The position numbers and the translations under genes are program-made. This document shows positions 1 through 8,551 of a stretch of DNA of 64,000 bases, piece after piece. The stretch is taken from contig CAWAPS010000032.1 in NCBI GenBank assembly GCA_963783945.1, positions 806,001-870,000 of the forward strand, in the 5' to 3' direction. A model generated the notes under the pieces. That model had not been told where the DNA came from. It saw only the letters and a program-made list of their open reading frames with translations, and ran no database searches. The DNA is from CAWAPS01 sp963783945 (GTDB taxonomy: Bacteria; Actinomycetota; Acidimicrobiia; Acidimicrobiales; Palsa-688). The first letter of the stretch is position 1. Each line of letters starts with the position of its first letter.

Positions 1-267
1 AGGAGTAGCCCGTACCCTGTCGACGAATCTCAGACGTTTTGAGGGTTGTGCGGATCGAGCAGACGACTCCGCGCGATACTCTCGCCATGACGATCCGGTT
101 CTGGTTGGTGACGCTTGGGGTCACCAACGGCTAACCGGCCTGACCGTCCCGTGGACCCCCCGCCGGTCCTCCCAGTTGCCACAACGCTAGAGCTGGAAAT
201 AGGCATCCACACACTGAAAGGAGGATGGGGAACCGGTCCCGAACGAGCACCGCACCCCTGACGACCC
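1..267. other. No gene recognised at the left edge
   Basis: I see no convincing coding region here. A strong Shine-Dalgarno-like stretch (AAAGGAGG, ending at 224) lies 43 bases before the first usable start of the next gene. An ATG abuts it at 225, but the frame that ATG opens looks like an out-of-frame reading of the dioxygenase gene. A TGA at 259 prevents the dioxygenase frame from starting further upstream. Confidence 0.5.
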
Positions 268-1095
268 ATGGATCTCGTGACGAAGCAGTTGACCAGTACG
301 ATCGGGGCAGAGGTCATCGATCTCGACCGGGATCGCTTGCTGCACGATTCCGGGTTGCCCGATGCCATCCTCGATGCTCTGGAGGAGTACGGCGTCTTGT
401 TGTTCCCGGAGATCGGTGTCGACGATGACGAACAGGTTGCGTTCGGGCGGCGGCTTGGAGACCTGGTCGCCCGCCAAGGCCATCTGATCCCAGAGATCAC
501 GGTCATCACCCAGGGTCCGGACAATCACCTGGCTGAGTACCTCCAGGGCAACTTGCATTGGCACATCGATGGCGCCCAGGACGACGTCCCGTGCAAGGCC
601 GGAATTCTCAGCGCCCGGGTCATGGCTGCCGGGGACGGCGGCACGGAGTTCGCCAGCACCTACGCCGCTTACGATGACCTGACCGAGGAGGATAGGCAGC
701 GGTTGGCCGAGCTGCGCGTCGTTCACATGCTGGAAGCGACGCTGCGCCGTGTGTACCCGGACCCGACCCCTGAGCAACTTGCCCGCTGGCGTAGGCAAGG
801 CCCGGCGAGGGAGCACCCCCTGGTGTGGAAGCACCGATCAGGACGAAGGTCTCTCGTGGTGGGATCCCACGCCGACCACGTTCTCGGCATGGATCCGGAC
901 GAAGGCCGCGCCTTGCTGGCCGACTTGCTGAAGCGAGCCACCCGTCCTGAGCGCGTCTTGCGGCACGACTGGGCCGTCGGCGACATGGTCATGTGGGACA
1001 ACACCGGCGTTGTCCACCGCGTGAGCGACCACAATCCCACATCGGCGCGAGAACTGCACAGGGCAACGGTCGCCGGGGAGGAGCCGATCGAGTAA
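268..1095 (+). CDS. TauD/TfdA-family Fe(II)/2-oxoglutarate-dependent dioxygenase
   Basis: This 275-residue protein has the expected length and motif order of the TauD/TfdA family, which hydroxylates or cleaves small substrates using iron, oxygen and 2-oxoglutarate. The iron ligands are visible: the H-x-D pair in HWHIDG (about residues 97-102) and the distal histidine in NTGVVHRV (about 260). An arginine in ELHRATV about 15 residues later is positioned to hold 2-oxoglutarate. Family members act on taurine, sulfonates, phenoxyacids and others, so the substrate is not predictable. The ATG at 268 is the first start after an in-frame TGA at 259, but no good ribosome site is near it. A cupin gene follows on the same strand about 125 bp downstream. 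Confidence 0.85.
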   Translation: MDLVTKQLTSTIGAEVIDLDRDRLLHDSGLPDAILDALEEYGVLLFPEIGVDDDEQVAFGRRLGDLVARQGHLIPEITVITQGPDNHLAEYLQGNLHWHIDGAQDDVPCKAGILSARVMAAGDGGTEFASTYAAYDDLTEEDRQRLAELRVVHMLEATLRRVYPDPTPEQLARWRRQGPAREHPLVWKHRSGRRSLVVGSHADHVLGMDPDEGRALLADLLKRATRPERVLRHDWAVGDMVMWDNTGVVHRVSDHNPTSARELHRATVAGEEPIE

Positions 1096-1220
1096 GCCGC
1101 CCCAACGACCACGCTGGTCGTTTGACTATCCTGCAGGCCGGCCCGTGAGGGCCAGGCCGCATGCGGGGCGAGTCCAGCCATTATCACCGCACGGTCCCCC
1201 AGCGATCGACGGAGGGCGCC

Positions 1221-1610
1221 TTGAAACTGGTTCGGGTATATGCGGACGAGGCTGGGGATACTCACCTTGCAGATATCGAGGTCCCAGCCACCGACGACGT
1301 TGGCGGAGTGGTCTCGGAGCTAATGTCCCTGGGAGATATCCCTGCCACCACGTTCAGTCTCAGCCAGTCGCCCGACCACCGGGCTGACATGGACTTCCAC
1401 ACCCCGGCGCGACGCCAGGTGGTCGCTTTCCTGCGCGGAGAACTGGAAGTGACGACCACGACGGGTGAGACTCGGCGGCTCGAATCCGGTGATTGCTTGC
1501 TTGCCGACGACGTGGGTAGCAAGGGTCATATAAGCAGAGACGTGGGCGCGGAGCCTTGGGCAACTCTCGTCGTCGGAATCGCGCCCGATTGGGTGGGCCC
1601 ACCGGGTTGA
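1221..1610 (+). CDS. Small cupin-fold protein
   Basis: The preferred start is the TTG at 1221, preceded by GGAGGG at 1211-1216, which gives about 129 residues. An upstream start at 1161 in the same frame would add 20 residues that look non-coding. The sequence has the cupin layout: FHTPARRQVVAFLRGELEVTT (histidine-bearing strand, then turn) and a second part, RLESGDCLLADDVGSKGH, resembling cupin motif 2. The canonical metal ligands are only partly present, so it may be a non-catalytic sensor or a minor isomerase. It follows the dioxygenase on the same strand and could be co-transcribed with it. The function is unknown. Confidence 0.65.
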   Translation: MKLVRVYADEAGDTHLADIEVPATDDVGGVVSELMSLGDIPATTFSLSQSPDHRADMDFHTPARRQVVAFLRGELEVTTTTGETRRLESGDCLLADDVGSKGHISRDVGAEPWATLVVGIAPDWVGPPG

Positions 1611-1639
1611 GCCCTGCGCCGCGGGGCGGCCCTAGAAGG

Positions 1640-3534
1640 TCAGGTTGGGCTTGAGGCATCCGGAAGGCGTTCAGCTTCCGAGATAGCCCAGGCGGCGTTC
1701 ACGAGCCCGATATGGCTGAACGCCTGGGGAAAATTCCCCAACAGTTCTTCGCTGCCGGGATCGACCTCCTCGGCGAGCAGGCCAACGTCGTTGACCAAAG
1801 CGGCGGCCCGTTCGAAGATGGTCCGGGCTCGCGCCGGCTGGCCGGATCGGGCCAGAGCCTGGGCCAGCCAGAAGGTGCACAGCAGGAAGCAGCCTTCTTC
1901 GCCCTCGAGCCCGTCGTGGGAGCGATACCGGTACACGAGTCCCCGCTCGTCAGTGAGACGTTCCTCGGTGGCGTCGATGGTGGCCAGCACCCTGGGGTCA
2001 TCGGTCGGAAGGAAGCCGACCAGCGGAATCATGAGATTGGAAGCGTCCAGCTCGTCGGAGCCGAAGTACTGGGTGAAGGCGTTGGCCTGGTCGCTCCAGC
2101 CTTTGATCAGGATGGCGTCGTGGATCTGATTCTGGGTCTGCGTCCATGCTTCGACCCGGTCCGAGGCGCCGAGACGCTCGGCCAGAGCAGAGGCCGGGTC
2201 CAGAGCCACCCAGCACATCAGCTTGGAGTACAAGAAGTGGCGGGGCTCGCCCCGCACCTCCCAGATCCCGTTGTCCTTTTCGGTCCAGCGCCGGGCGGCG
2301 GCGTCGGCCAGCTCGACGAAGAACCGAGCGGTGGCCGGCGCCACGTGGGGGGGTGCACCCCACTTGTCGGGCGCGGCCATCGGGCCAACCTGGCGATTGG
2401 CATTGTCGAAGAGGTGGTCGCAGAGACGGTAGACGGCGCTGAGCAATCGCCGTAGACGTCAAGTTGACGCTGGCCCCAGGCGTCGTTGCCGACGCGTACC
2501 GGCGCGGAGCGTCGCCAGCCCTCCAAGTGAGGCAGCTCTCGCTCGGTCAGGTCCCGCTCACCGCCGATGCCGAACATGATCTGGAGGTCGCCGCCCTGCT
2601 CGAGGGACCCGGCCGCCGAGGCCGTCATATAGTCGAAGAACTCGTTGGCCTCGTCCGGGCAGGCCGCCACCCACAGGGCCTCAATCGTGAAGGAAGCATC
2701 GCGGACCCAGGCGAAGCGGTAGTCCCAGTTCCTGGTGCCCCCCACCGCTTCAGGCAGCGAAGTGGTGGCCGCCGCGCAGATGGCACCAGTGGGCGAAAAC
2801 GACAGCGCCTGCAACACCCGTCCGCTGTGGTGCACAAGATCTCGCCACGGGCCCACATAGGCCTGGTGCAGTTCCGACCACGACTCCCACGCCGAAATAG
2901 AGCCGTTCAAATGGAGCTTTATCTCGGGCTGGCTCCATATCCGGGCGGTACCCGTCTCGGCCCGCTTGCTGTGATGTAGAGCAAAGCCGACACTTTCGCC
3001 GCCACGCAGGACCAACCGGCCCGAGGCCGACGACCGGTCGACGGTCAGGGGCATCGGACAGGACAGCATCAGATTATCCGCACCGCTAAAGGCGGCCAGT
3101 CCACCCTCCACCGCGTCGAGCAGGGGGTATACAAGCCCGTACTCGGGACGCGGGACGAACTCCATCTGCAGCTCGACCTCTCCTTCGATACAGGTCGCAC
3201 GCCTCAGAAGCAGATGCGGCGCATCCTTGCCCAGTTCATGACCTCGGTTGCCTTCGCCCATGGCCAGGGCGTCGGTCATGGCCACGGTACCGGTAGCGGT
3301 GTGGGAGGTGGTCTCCAACACCATGGTGCGGTCCAAATAGCGTCGGGTGACCCGAGTCGCGCTCGGGGCCCCGATTGTCCAGTGGCCGGCCTCGTCGCCA
3401 AGAAGGCGACCGAAGATCGATGGGCTGTCGAACCGGGGGAAACACAACCAGTCGATCGATCCGTCCCGGCTCACGAGCGCGGCGGAATGCCGATCCGAAA
3501 GCAGGGCGTAGTCAGCTATAGGGGTCGTGCTCAT
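1640..3534 (-). pseudogene. GH15-family glucoamylase/trehalase-like protein, split by a one-base frameshift
   Basis: Read on the minus strand, two frames together encode a complete GH15 protein of about 631 residues. The 5' frame starts at ATG 3534, behind AAGGAG. It carries the N-terminal ADYALLSDRHSAALVSRDGS domain and the catalytic motif NWDYRFAWVRDASF, and stays in register up to RVGNDAWGQRQLDVYG. The 3' frame (from about 2446) continues with LLSAVYRLCDHLFD and ends with the family signature SEELLGNFPQAFSHIGLVNA. The join lies near 2446-2450, where one base is missing (GGCGATTGCTC, where a GA?TTG pattern is expected). Family members hydrolyse trehalose, maltose or glucan ends in the cytoplasm. 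The rest of the gene is undamaged, so this is either a recent mutation or a sequence error. Confidence 0.88.
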
Positions 3535-3667
3535 TGGGAGCTCCTTCGCCCAGCACAGGCGAGTGCACGGTATCCGACCGGGCCGGCCGGAACGGTTTAC
3601 CGCCCGGTATCCATACCTGACCTGTCCAAAGTGGAACTTGGGGTGTGGTTGTGCTACCTTCGGCAAA

Positions 3668-3686
3668 GCGGAACTTGTCATTCCGC
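3668..3686. promoter_or_regulatory. Candidate TetR operator before the MFS gene
   Basis: The inverted repeat GCGGAA-N7-TTCCGC (3668-3673 and 3681-3686) lies 24 bases before the GTG start of the transporter. Its size and position suit a TetR-family operator, and a TetR gene is the next gene downstream of the transporter. The assignment rests only on symmetry and context. Confidence 0.35.
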
Positions 3687-3710
3687 AACCGAGAGCCCGA
3701 GAGGAAGAGT

Positions 3711-5171
3711 GTGGAGAAGCGCATCCACTACGGTGCGACGTTCGCCGTGCTGGCGACGGCGGCGTTGGCCTTCAGCCTCCTGCAGTCGCTGATAATCCCG
3801 GCCATCCCCCTGCTCCAGCACACATTTCACACCTCGACGACCGCGGCCACATGGCTGCTGACCGCTTACATACTCAGTGCGGCCATCGCTACGCCGATCC
3901 TCGGACGGATCGGCGACATGGTCGGCAAAGAGAAGATGATCGTCATCGTGCTCATCACGTTGTCGGTGGGCACCCTGATCAGCGCCTTAGCCACCACCTT
4001 CCCGGTCATGCTGGCCGGCCGGATCGTCCAGGGCGCCGGCGGCGCGGTCTTCCCGCTGGCTTTTGGGATCATCCGCGACGAGTTTCCCCCGGAGAAGGTG
4101 GCCGGGGCCATCGGTGTTCTCTCGGCCATCCTGGGTGTGGGCGTGGGTATCGGGATCGTCCTCGCCGGCCCGATCATCGATAACCTTTCGTACCACTGGT
4201 TGTTCTGGATCCCTCTGGTCATGTCCCTCGCGGCTACGGTGACCACGTTCCGCTTTGTGCCGGAATCGCCGGTGCGCTCTCGCGGTCGGGTCAACTGGCC
4301 CGGCGCCACGATCATGGCGCTCTGGCTGATAACCGGGCTGCTGGCCCTTTCCTATGGGCCGATATGGGGATGGACGAGCGCCTCGGTACTGGGACTCTTC
4401 GCCGCCACCGCCGTGTTGATCCCGTGCTGGATCCGTTCGGAGACCCGTTCCGACACGCCGATGGTTGACATGAAGATGATGCGGATCCCCGCCGTGTGGA
4501 GCACGAACCTGGCCGCCATGTTGTTCGGGTTCGGGATGTTCGCCATGTTCATCATCCTCCCCCAGTTCGCCGAGACCCCGGCTCGCCAGGGCTACGGATT
4601 CGGCGCCTCGGTGACCCAGTCGGGCCTCTACCTCCTACCCTTCGCCGTGGCCATGCTGGTGATCGCTCCACTGACCGGTCGCCTGACCGTCGCCATCGGC
4701 TCCAAACCCATCTTGATCATGGGTGCGGTCTTCGCCGCGGCGAGCTACGGGCTCCTGACCGTGGCCCACAGCGAGCCCTGGAACCTCTACGTCGCCGCCG
4801 GGTTGCTGGGCGTCGGCGTGGCCTTCGGCTACGCCTCGATGTCGAATCTGATCATCGAGGCCGTGCCGCCGAGCCAGACCGGGGTGGCTACCGGCATGAA
4901 CACCAACATCCGCAATATCGGAGCCGCCCTTGGTAGCGCGGTGTCCACCAGCCTGATCGTGAGCGGCGTGCTGACGGACGGCTACCCGAGGGAGCACGGG
5001 TACGTGCTGGCCTTCGCCGTGTGCGGCGGGGCGCTGTTGGTGGCGGCAATCGCCGCCCTCATGATCCCGGCCCGCAACCAGCCCTCGGTCGTCATCAGTG
5101 AATCACACCCTGCCCTGACCGCCGAGGCCGAGGTGATCGTCGGGGCCATCGGCTACGTCGCCGAGGACTGA
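3711..5171 (+). CDS. MFS drug:H+ antiporter, DHA2 (14-helix) type
   Basis: The GTG at 3711 is chosen as start because GAGGAAG precedes it and the protein then opens with EKRIHYG just before the first helix; the longer frame from 3645 adds an unlikely leader. The product of about 486 residues is a polytopic membrane protein. It has the MFS loop motif GRIGDMVGKEK between helices 2 and 3 and the antiporter-type motif GAIGVLSAILGVGVGIGIVLAGP in helix 5. Length and pattern match DHA2 multidrug exporters. The gene ends one base before the start of a TetR gene, so the two form a self-regulated export operon. The substrate is unknown. Confidence 0.88.
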   Translation: MEKRIHYGATFAVLATAALAFSLLQSLIIPAIPLLQHTFHTSTTAATWLLTAYILSAAIATPILGRIGDMVGKEKMIVIVLITLSVGTLISALATTFPVMLAGRIVQGAGGAVFPLAFGIIRDEFPPEKVAGAIGVLSAILGVGVGIGIVLAGPIIDNLSYHWLFWIPLVMSLAATVTTFRFVPESPVRSRGRVNWPGATIMALWLITGLLALSYGPIWGWTSASVLGLFAATAVLIPCWIRSETRSDTPMVDMKMMRIPAVWSTNLAAMLFGFGMFAMFIILPQFAETPARQGYGFGASVTQSGLYLLPFAVAMLVIAPLTGRLTVAIGSKPILIMGAVFAAASYGLLTVAHSEPWNLYVAAGLLGVGVAFGYASMSNLIIEAVPPSQTGVATGMNTNIRNIGAALGSAVSTSLIVSGVLTDGYPREHGYVLAFAVCGGALLVAAIAALMIPARNQPSVVISESHPALTAEAEVIVGAIGYVAED

Positions 5172-5172
5172 C

Positions 5173-5826
5173 GTGGCCGGTCGGAGCACAACCGTGGAGC
5201 AGGAGACGGTCCAGGCCAAGCCGCTGAGGCGAGACGCCGAGCGCAACCTGGCCCGGATCCTTCTGGCCGCACGCGACGTCTTCGCCGAGCACGGCTACGA
5301 GGCATCGATGGAACAGATTGCCGCCCGGGCCGAGGTCGGGATCGGGACCCTCTACCGTCGCTTTCCCAACAAGGCCGACCTCTTCGCCGCAGTGGTCGAG
5401 GCGGCAACGGATCGGACCCGCCAGATCGCTGACGTGGTCCTCCTGGAGGTCGATCCGGGCGACGAGGTCTTCGAGTTCGTCCGGCGCTGCGTGGACGCCC
5501 CCAGCTGTTGGCGGGCTGCCACCTCGAGGCGACCCTGGAGTGAGAGAGGGGCCGATCGGGCCCTGGCCTCGCTGATGCCTCTCATCGGCCGGATCCTCCA
5601 GGCCAGCCAGCAGGCGGGCACGGTCCGAGCCGACATCGTCCCCACCGATCTGTTGGTGACACTGATGTCGGTCCGGGCTCTCGGCGACCTTTGTGACGCC
5701 GACGTGCCAGGCGCTTCCCGGCGGTTCCTGGAACTCGCCCTGGACGGCCTGCGCCCCGGGCACAAGGCACCGGAGCAGCCCCCGATGTCTGTCGCGCAGC
5801 TGGGGCGTGTGCTCACCGATCGATGA
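5173..5826 (+). CDS. TetR/AcrR-family transcriptional regulator
   Basis: The 217-residue protein begins at GTG 5173, directly after the transporter stop. The N-terminal helix-turn-helix is clear: RNLARILLAARDVFAEHGY followed by SMEQIAARAEVGIGTLYRRF and NKADLFAAV (about residues 23-75). The C-terminal half is the variable ligand-binding domain. The operon position implies that it represses the MFS exporter and itself, and it would be released by an exported compound. A symmetric site before the transporter (3668-3686) and an 18-bp palindrome just after this gene are possible binding sites. Confidence 0.9.
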   Translation: MAGRSTTVEQETVQAKPLRRDAERNLARILLAARDVFAEHGYEASMEQIAARAEVGIGTLYRRFPNKADLFAAVVEAATDRTRQIADVVLLEVDPGDEVFEFVRRCVDAPSCWRAATSRRPWSERGADRALASLMPLIGRILQASQQAGTVRADIVPTDLLVTLMSVRALGDLCDADVPGASRRFLELALDGLRPGHKAPEQPPMSVAQLGRVLTDR

Positions 5827-5867
5827 GAATGCGAAAGGCGTAAACGGGGACAGCGGAGGAGCGGGAC

Positions 5868-5885
5868 GCCGGCGATATCGCCGGC
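5868..5885. repeat. 18-bp perfect palindrome downstream of the TetR gene
   Basis: GCCGGCGATATCGCCGGC is fully self-complementary. It lies 42 bases after the TetR stop and about 195 bases before the Kelch gene. It has no T-run and no loop, so it is not a classical terminator; it could be a dimeric-protein binding site. Confidence 0.4.
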
Positions 5886-6079
5886 GATCCGGCGCACGCC
5901 CGGAAGCAGGTAGTGGGGTAGGTCCGGGATAACCGGCCATTGGTTCAAGAAATGCCATCTGACTACGCTCAGGACTGGGAAGATATGAACGCAATTGATG
6001 GCCGGCAGAGGAGCGCCCGCCGAGGCCGTCCACGCCGCCGTCGCGGGCACCGGACGATCTCACCCGAGGTTACGGGCCT

Positions 6080-7135
6080 ATGACCTATGGGAGACGGGCG
6101 GTCTTAGCCACAGCAGTAGCGGTGCTGGCTGCCGCTTGTTCCAGCCGGAGCCACGGGGCGGCCGGACCGGTCACCACCGTGACGCGCCCTGCTAACCCAC
6201 CTGCATCTACGCCTGCTACCACTGGCCCTCCTCCGACGGTTGTCGGCCTCACCGCATCGCCGGAGGGATGGACCCTCCCGAATTCGGTGTCACGACCGGT
6301 CGTGCTCCCGGACGGAACCGATTTCGTCGTGCTGGGCGGCCTGGCCACGGGTGACACATCGACGTCTCGCATTGTTCAGGTCGACCCGGCCAGCGGCACC
6401 GCCCAGACCACTGGCCAGTTGGCGCTCGCCGTCCATGACAGCGCAGGCTCGTTGATACACGGTCGCTTCTTTGTATTCGGCGGTGGTTCGTTCAGCACCG
6501 TGTCCGAGGTCCAGGCTTGGACGGCCGGTCCGGCCACGGAGGTGGCGAGACTGCCCGACTCCCGGTCCGATCTGTCCGCGGCCGCGCTCGCCGGCACCAC
6601 TTACATCGTGGGGGGTTTCAACGGATCGGCCATGACGCCCGACGTGCTCGCCACGACCGACGGCCTGTCCTTTCGCACCGTCGCCCAACTGGCGGTACCC
6701 GTGCGCTACGCCGCCGTCGCCGCCCTCGGCGGGACTCTGTGGGTCGTCGGGGGCGTGACCAGCATCACCGAGGGGGGCACTACCGACACGGATGCGATCC
6801 AGAAGATCGACCTGGCGTCGGGCCGGGTTTCGATCGCTGGCCGGCTTCCCCGGGCCTTTGGTCATGCCGCTGCACTGGTTCTCGACGGCCAGGTGTTTGT
6901 GCTGGGAGGGCGCTCCGGGACCGTACCGAGCGCCGCAATCTGGCGGCTGGACCAGGCCACCGGCGCCCTGGCACCGGCGGGCCAGCTGCCCGGACCCGTC
7001 TCGGACGCCGGTTCGGTGGTGCTCAACGGGGTCGGCTACCTGATAGGCGGCGAGGTGACCGGACCCGCCGAACCTCTGGATACGGTCGTAGCGTTGCGCC
7101 CGAAGCTGCAGGAATCGACGCCCCTGCCGTCGTAG
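6080..7135 (+). CDS. Secreted Kelch-repeat lipoprotein
   Basis: The 351-residue protein opens with a lipoprotein signal peptide: TYGRR, then the hydrophobic VLATAVAVLAAAC with the lipobox cysteine at about residue 20, then a Pro/Thr-rich linker. The rest is a run of Kelch-type beta-propeller blades, each with a double glycine followed by a Tyr/Phe/Trp pattern (YIVGGF, LWVVGGV, VFVLGGR, YLIGGE). About five or six blades are visible. Such propellers bind ligands or partner proteins on the cell surface; no catalytic residues are evident. The gene stands alone on the plus strand, with a minus-strand gene after it. Confidence 0.85.
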   Translation: MTYGRRAVLATAVAVLAAACSSRSHGAAGPVTTVTRPANPPASTPATTGPPPTVVGLTASPEGWTLPNSVSRPVVLPDGTDFVVLGGLATGDTSTSRIVQVDPASGTAQTTGQLALAVHDSAGSLIHGRFFVFGGGSFSTVSEVQAWTAGPATEVARLPDSRSDLSAAALAGTTYIVGGFNGSAMTPDVLATTDGLSFRTVAQLAVPVRYAAVAALGGTLWVVGGVTSITEGGTTDTDAIQKIDLASGRVSIAGRLPRAFGHAAALVLDGQVFVLGGRSGTVPSAAIWRLDQATGALAPAGQLPGPVSDAGSVVLNGVGYLIGGEVTGPAEPLDTVVALRPKLQESTPLPS

Positions 7136-7314
7136 GTCCCACGCCCGACCCGCCATCGACCACAACGCGGCGAGCACTCCTGAGTTAACCTGACTACGTG
7201 ACGCGAAGGGGTCACGGGGCAAGGAACACTTCGCGACGAACGCCAGAGGTCGGCGAAGAGTGCTCGCCGCGAAGTGGTTAGGTGCGATTGGCGATGCAGG
7301 GGCGGGAGGCTCTA

Positions 7315-8442
7315 CTAGCTGTGCGAGTCGATACCCAAGGCGCTGCGGCCCGTCTTGCGATAGACGTCGAGACCAAACGCGAAATGGGTCCTCGCCGCGT
7401 GCAGGTCGCGGAAACAACGCTGCAACGCGCTCTTACGACCCAACACAGACGTACCGGCGAAGCGGTACGCGACATCGATGGCCTCGAGGCCGGCGTTCAT
7501 GGCGTGCTGCATAGCCAGGCGAAGGCGCTGCTGGTCGGCGTCGCTGGCAGGAGTGCCGGAACATATGCGGTTCCAGACCTCCCCCACCCCATCGTCGAGA
7601 AACGATCGGGCGGCTCCCAGGCCGGCCCGGCAACGGCCGAGCTCGTAATGCACCTGCGGGTCCTGAACGGGCGGCATATGGCCGCCCCGCGCTGCTCTCG
7701 CCGGTAGCAATTCCTCCAGCTCGTCGAGGGCCCGACGGGCCACGCCCAGCGGGAACGGCCCGAGCACGACCGCAGTGTGGCCCCAGAAGCCCAGCTGGTA
7801 GATAGAGTCGTCAGACTTCGGCGCGTCGAGCATCGGCATCCCCATGTGCTCGGCTGGAACGCGCAGTTGTCTGACCACGATGTCGTTGCTGCCCGTTCCC
7901 CGCAACCCAAAGGGGTCCCAAGTGTCGACGATCTCGACCTCGCTCGTACGAACGTAGGCGAAGCGCCAGTCGGGCGACCCGTCGGGGCGCAACGCCGGTC
8001 GATCCCCGTCCATAACAAACACGCCCAACTGGATCAACTCGCTGTGGAGGGACCCACTCGCAAATGTCCATCGGCCCTCGATGGTGTAGTCACCGTCGAC
8101 GCGAGGGACCGCACGCCCTGTGGGGGCAAAAACCGTCGATGCGCACAAGTGGGGCGCGCCGTCCAGAAGCTCCTTTGCCACCGGCGGCTCCAGCCAGCCG
8201 AAGAACGCGGTGGCCTGACCGATCAGGCCACACCAACCGGCCGACCCGTCGGCGTGAGACAGCCGCTCGAGGGTGTCGACGATGCCCACGGGGTCGACTT
8301 CGAGCCCGCCCAGCTGGCGCGGCAGCGCCATGCAGAACAAGCCAGACCGCTTCGCAGCTTCTATGACCTCGGGAGGCAGCGATCGGCGTTCATCCCCGAC
8401 CCCGGCGGTTGCCCGAGCCGCCTCTACGACTTCGTTGAACAT
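7315..8442 (-). CDS. Acyl-CoA dehydrogenase-fold flavoprotein (hydroxylase-like)
   Basis: The 375-residue protein has the acyl-CoA dehydrogenase fold. The N-terminal helices include LPPEVIEAAKRSGLFCMALPRQLGGLEVDP, followed by LSHADGSAGWCGLIGQ, and the middle beta-domain has the TFASGSLHSELIQLG pattern. Weak conservation of the catalytic-base region and the shape of the SADGSAGW segment resemble the flavin-dependent monooxygenase branch (HsaA, DszC and similar two-component hydroxylases) more than true acyl-CoA dehydrogenases. If so, it would need a separate flavin reductase, which is not seen nearby. The gene is about 110 bp downstream of the P450 gene on the same strand, so the two may form one oxidative unit. 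Confidence 0.75.
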   Translation of the reverse strand: MFNEVVEAARATAGVGDERRSLPPEVIEAAKRSGLFCMALPRQLGGLEVDPVGIVDTLERLSHADGSAGWCGLIGQATAFFGWLEPPVAKELLDGAPHLCASTVFAPTGRAVPRVDGDYTIEGRWTFASGSLHSELIQLGVFVMDGDRPALRPDGSPDWRFAYVRTSEVEIVDTWDPFGLRGTGSNDIVVRQLRVPAEHMGMPMLDAPKSDDSIYQLGFWGHTAVVLGPFPLGVARRALDELEELLPARAARGGHMPPVQDPQVHYELGRCRAGLGAARSFLDDGVGEVWNRICSGTPASDADQQRLRLAMQHAMNAGLEAIDVAYRFAGTSVLGRKSALQRCFRDLHAARTHFAFGLDVYRKTGRSALGIDSHS

Positions 8443-8551
8443 GCCCGCACTCTACTCTTGGGCGTTCCGCCGCTCCCAGACGACACACGAGCTTTATGCC
8501 GGGCTAGGCCGCGTGCTGAGCACGCTAAATGGGTGGGGGCGGTGCCGCGGG

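Noticed and set aside
225..428. Short frame behind a strong ribosome-binding-like site
   Set aside because: The ATG abuts the site with no spacer and the frame overlaps the dioxygenase gene as an Arg-rich shadow; kept only as a note.
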